Part shown: positions 30,897-33,437 of the stretch, in pieces | Layout: each line of letters starts with the position of its first letter | Numbering within the stretch: the stretch's first letter is position 1 | Assembly (NCBI GenBank): GCA_947259985.1 | Contig: CAMYOJ010000027.1 | Span: forward strand, 1 to 33,437 | DNA from: an uncultured Woeseiaceae bacterium | GTDB lineage: Bacteria; Pseudomonadota; Gammaproteobacteria; Steroidobacterales; Woeseiaceae | DNA length: 33,437 bases | Direction of reading: 5' to 3' | The notes under the pieces: generated by a model | Told to the model about the DNA's origin: nothing | What the model saw: only the letters and a program-made list of their open reading frames with translations | Database searches by the model: none | Program-made: the position numbers and the translations under genes

Positions 30897-32912
30897 TTCA
30901 TCTTTCAGTCCGTCGATTTCGGCCACCTGGCCCGAGAGCGTCGAGTGTTGCTTTTGCAATTCGTTCAACAGCATGCTCGACAACAGGCGGTACTTTACTG
31001 TTTCCGGCTGGTTCTCGTCATTGAACACCACCAGTTCAGGAAACACCTCGGCGACTTCTTCAGCGATGAGGCCAAAGTCCATGGGCTGCTCGCTATTTGC
31101 GTAGGTGTCCTTGTAACGGAACGTTACCGGGTGCAACTGCAGCAGCCGGTCGCTGGCACCGCCCATATCGTTAATGTCTTGCTTGTAGCGGCGTGAGGAT
31201 GAAATAGTGCCGAGTTGGCCGCTACTGTCAATCACTACGCTGATGGCATCCGCGTTACCCGTAGCAGTTCCGCGAATCCCCGCAATAAAGGCGCGAGTCT
31301 GAGATTCTCCGATTCGTGTGGTGGAATCCTCGCCAGCAACGCCCGCGTTGCCTATGGAAATATTGCCGTCTCCGACAGTAAGCGCGATACCTGCTTCATA
31401 TCCAAGGGCGATGTTGTTATTTCCTGTGCTGTTTGACACAAGCGCACCGGCCCCGCTTGCCGTATTTCTTATGCCAATTGTATTGTTCTCGAGAGCGCCG
31501 GCGCCGTGGGCGGAATTTCCATCACCGCTCGTATTCGACAGAAGCGTATTGTTGCCGGTAGCTGTATTGCCGCTACCAACTGTACTCTGCAACGCATTGG
31601 TGCCGATGGCCGTATTGAAGTTGCCGACGATATTACTGGCCAACGAAGAATCACCTACTGCGGTATTGTTGATACCCGTTGTGTTGCTGCTTATCGAACC
31701 AGCCCCCACGGCGGTATTCCCGGCGCCAGTGGTGTTCGCATTGAGAGCGAACCAGCCGTTGGCTGTGTTGCCACTGGCCGAGGTATTCGAAAATAGCGCG
31801 TATGCACCGTTGGCGGTGTTGTTGTTGCCATCCGTATTGGAATAAAGCGAGCGAGTTCCTGTAGCGGTGTTTTGATTTCCAACAGTGTTCAAATGCATCG
31901 AAAGAACTCCGGCGGCGGTATTTTCGTTGGCCAAAGTATTTGCAAACAATGCACCGCGGCCGGTGGCGGTGTTCTCGATTCCTGTCGTATTGGAAAATAG
32001 CGCGTTCACACCCGTGGCGGTGTTGTTGTTGCCGGTGATGTTGCGCCAAAGCGCGTTCACGCCGCTGGCGGTGTTGAAGTTTCCGTCGGTGTTATCCCCC
32101 AGCGCATCCACGCCGCTGGCGGTGTTCCACCTGCCGGCGGTATTGAACTGTAGCGCGCCAGTTCCAACGGCGGTGTTAACGACGCCAGTGGTGTTATTCG
32201 CCAACGCAGTCGCGCCATAACGAGTATTTGCGTCAACATCGCTGCCGTTGCCACAGGTCACCGATCCATCCTCAGCAACAGCAGCAACAAAACTGCCGAC
32301 TGCGCATGTACCACTCACTCGCGTCTGCACCAGGGCAGGATCGATCACGGCAGGGGGTCCTACCGGTCCTTGTGGACCGTCAATTCCTTGTGGGCCTTGC
32401 GGTCCTATGTCTCCCTGATCACCCTGCAGGCCTTGCGGCCCGATTGGCCCTATTGGGCCGATGCCACCTGTAAGTCCCTGCGGTCCAGCCACGCCTTGTG
32501 GACCCTGCGGCCCGACGACTCCCTGCAGACCTTGTGGCCCCTGCGAACCCGTCGGTCCAACAGCGCCTTCGGCGGCGATCAGCGACCAGAATGCCGCATC
32601 AGTTGGGTCCTCGGTGCCGGATGTGGCCTGCACGACGACGTACGTGGACCCCTGAAACTGCACCAGATCATTGACCGCATAAACCAAGCCGGTTTGCCAG
32701 TCACCCATCCATGACAGGTTTTGCACCAGCAGGATATCGCCGGCATTCTGATTGACTGCCGACTCCAATGTCGTGAAGTTTGAGTTCACGTCCGCTGCGA
32801 GCGCAGGCTGACCGGCCTGAAATGTCACCGGTAACTGTGTCTGACCAAATGCCGAACTCGCAACAAAGATTGCAGCGGCACAAATAATGTTTTGACTTAA
32901 GTTGATATTCAT
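30837..32912 (-). CDS. trimeric-type fiber protein: CBM-like, collagen-like and 17-residue repeats with S74 chaperone domain
   Basis: The 691-residue product is a modular secreted fiber candidate. Order: signal peptide (1-23, ending AFG), a region to 65, a carbohydrate-binding-like module (about 68-115: [19 protein letters not shown], then AAFWSLI), 24 uninterrupted Gly-X-Y triplets (116-187), a linker with two cysteines (203, 220), sixteen 17-residue repeats (246-516), and an S74-type intramolecular chaperone domain with SSRRYKQDI (S572, K577 spaced as in the Ser-Lys dyad of phage endosialidases), [10 protein letters not shown] and [17 protein letters not shown]. It ends in a coiled coil (about 640-685). 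The domain usually drives trimerisation and then cuts itself off. The ATG at 32912 has agagga (complement of 32920-32925) 7 nt upstream; an in-frame TTG at 32918 is rejected. Confidence 0.85.
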   Translation of the reverse strand: MNINLSQNIICAAAIFVASSAFGQTQLPVTFQAGQPALAADVNSNFTTLESAVNQNAGDILLVQNLSWMGDWQTGLVYAVNDLVQFQGSTYVVVQATSGTEDPTDAAFWSLIAAEGAVGPTGSQGPQGLQGVVGPQGPQGVAGPQGLTGGIGPIGPIGPQGLQGDQGDIGPQGPQGIDGPQGPVGPPAVIDPALVQTRVSGTCAVGSFVAAVAEDGSVTCGNGSDVDANTRYGATALANNTTGVVNTAVGTGALQFNTAGRWNTASGVDALGDNTDGNFNTASGVNALWRNITGNNNTATGVNALFSNTTGIENTATGRGALFANTLANENTAAGVLSMHLNTVGNQNTATGTRSLYSNTDGNNNTANGAYALFSNTSASGNTANGWFALNANTTGAGNTAVGAGSISSNTTGINNTAVGDSSLASNIVGNFNTAIGTNALQSTVGSGNTATGNNTLLSNTSGDGNSAHGAGALENNTIGIRNTASGAGALVSNSTGNNNIALGYEAGIALTVGDGNISIGNAGVAGEDSTTRIGESQTRAFIAGIRGTATGNADAISVVIDSSGQLGTISSSRRYKQDINDMGGASDRLLQLHPVTFRYKDTYANSEQPMDFGLIAEEVAEVFPELVVFNDENQPETVKYRLLSSMLLNELQKQHSTLSGQVAEIDGLKDELTELRQQVSRIAANQSSGN
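31365..32177 (-). repeat. sixteen 51-bp coding repeats (17-residue NTAxGxxALxxNTxGxx units)
   Basis: Units begin at each NTA (or NSA/NIA) of the fiber protein. Fifteen units have 17 residues and one (the twelfth) has 16. Conserved positions are N1, T2, A3, G5, often A8-L9, N12 and G15. The DNA copies have diverged, so the array is old or selected at protein level rather than freshly amplified. Confidence 0.85.
32352..32567 (-). repeat. collagen-like coding repeats (24 Gly-X-Y triplets)
   Basis: Fiber residues 116-187 have glycine at every third position without a break, rich in GPQ, GLQ and GPI. Such stretches form triple helices and imply a homotrimer. Proline is frequent in position X and almost absent in Y, as in bacterial collagens lacking hydroxyproline. 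Confidence 0.88.
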
Positions 32913-33079
32913 TGCCAATTCCTCTCATCCCAATTGTCTTGGTCCCAATCGAGTTTTGTGTCTACGGGTGGTGGAACCGGTGGGATAATGGGAGCTGGCG
33001 AACTGCTACCACCGCCACAGGCAGTAAGGGAGACTGCTGAAGCAGCAATCAAAATCAGCGCACGAATAGATGAGTGCAT
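32909..33079 (-). CDS. small lipoprotein encoded with the fiber protein
   Basis: A 56-residue product: [24 protein letters not shown] is a lipoprotein signal with lipobox LTAC, followed by a Gly/Ser/Pro-rich spacer ([10 protein letters not shown]) and an acidic, tryptophan-rich tail ([17 protein letters not shown]). Its TGA overlaps the fiber ATG (ATGA at 32912-32909), and the fiber's ribosome site lies inside its last codons, so translation is coupled. The frame opens at 33160, but the ATG at 33079 puts the signal first. A membrane anchor or export partner for the fiber is a reasonable guess; no family is recognised. Too small for confidence from length alone, but the signal and overlap support it. 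Confidence 0.72.
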   Translation of the reverse strand: MHSSIRALILIAASAVSLTACGGGSSSPAPIIPPVPPPVDTKLDWDQDNWDERNWQ

Positions 33080-33437
33080 TGTTATTCTCGTGAGCGACAG
33101 ACGTCGTGTGCGGCCCAGCCTAGTGGGTTTCACCGCTATTAATTTTTTCCGAGTGGACAAATGGAGGGTGCGTCACATAATCAGCAGACGTAGTGAGTGG
33201 TAGCACTCACTCTGGTGGAAATCCGACAATCCTGACCGGATCGGCTGGCCAGCCTGTATCGAATCGGGCTGTGATGTCTGATTCTGGCCTATTCTGTTGA
33301 AAAACTCCCTTTTTAGAATCGCCAGTTTTTCATTTGCGATTTGCCGCTGATTTCGTATCGTAGATACGAGGAGGTAGTGCAATCACTATGAAAATACCTC
33401 CTGGCGCAGCTCAGAGCGGCTAACTAGCGTTATCGAT
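33080..33437. promoter_or_regulatory. upstream region of the lipoprotein-fiber unit
   Basis: These 358 bases hold no supported gene. Three perfect dyads are present: AGTGAGTG (33192-33199)/CACTCACT (33204-33211); TCGTATC (33353-33359)/GATACGA (33363-33369); and AGGAGGTA (33369-33376)/TACCTCCT (33395-33402). The stretch around 33282-33312 (tattctgttgaaaaactccc) resembles sequence I associate with ends of several IS families, but this is memory only. A weak minus-strand frame (33173-33382) is not supported. Confidence 0.5.
33388..33423 (+). other. possible 11-codon leader peptide behind a sequestered ribosome site
   Basis: A consensus Shine-Dalgarno AGGAGGT (33369-33375) lies 12 nt before an ATG that would encode MKIPPGAAQSG and stop at TAA (33421-33423). 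The ribosome site pairs perfectly with TACCTCCT inside the small frame. The window ends soon after, so any downstream gene is unseen. Confidence 0.25.

Noticed and set aside
31365..32177. CRISPR array suggested by regular spacing
   Set aside because: The 51-bp periodicity is a coding repeat with diverged copies, and there are no constant repeats with unique spacers.
30837..32912. Plus-strand frames inside the fiber gene
   Set aside because: They mirror the 51-bp repeats and lack starts with ribosome sites; the minus frame has the signal peptide and domains.
33173..33382. Minus-strand 69-residue protein gene
   Set aside because: TTG start, no ribosome site, covers two of the perfect hairpins and has no recognisable domain; probably an IS remnant or noise.

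Overview
The window looks like chromosomal DNA of a Gram-negative, high-GC gammaproteobacterium. It carries LPS genes (hldE, waaA), TolC, Slt, a DegQ-type protease, uppP and a split class II ribonucleotide reductase (nrdJa/nrdJb, the Pseudomonas arrangement). The order tsaD-folB-folK-pteridine reductase-MidA-like methyltransferase-uppP-cca-slt recalls Xanthomonadales, Steroidobacter or Woeseia-like lineages; this placement is from memory and cannot be fixed from the sequence alone.

Bases 1-13041 are core functions: tRNA modification (tsaD, 5' truncated), folate synthesis (folB, folK and, on the other strand, a PTR1-type pteridine reductase), an S41 protease lipoprotein, a MidA-like methyltransferase coupled to uppP, a small outer-membrane-barrel candidate, cca, a metallopeptidase lipoprotein, Slt, DegQ-like protease and an Hsp20 chaperone with a convincing sigma-32 promoter. 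Many neighbours overlap by 4-30 nt, so the region is compact.

Bases 13042-16387 hold a 484-base control region and nrdJa-nrdJb. The control region has two NrdR-box-like palindromes, a sigma-70-like promoter and a foldable leader just before nrdJa. A YafJ-like amidotransferase and an HDOD protein follow, divergently arranged around two strong dyads.

Bases 18266-24179 form a probable surface-polysaccharide block: a methyltransferase with an AbrB-like N-terminus, a TMTC-like membrane protein with TPRs, hldE and waaA. tolC and a PCMT-family gene lie on the opposite strand, separated by a region dense in dyad symmetry. A PAS-GGDEF-EAL protein and a small Cys/Arg-rich hypothetical protein follow.

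Bases 29646-33437 are accessory. An IS110-family transposase gene has lost its 3' end and abuts a two-gene unit on the minus strand: a 56-residue lipoprotein overlapping by ATGA with a 691-residue fiber protein. The fiber has a signal peptide, a CBM-like module, 24 collagen triplets, sixteen 17-residue repeats and a self-cleaving S74-type chaperone domain. This pair is the most unusual system in the window. No tRNA, rRNA or CRISPR array was seen.
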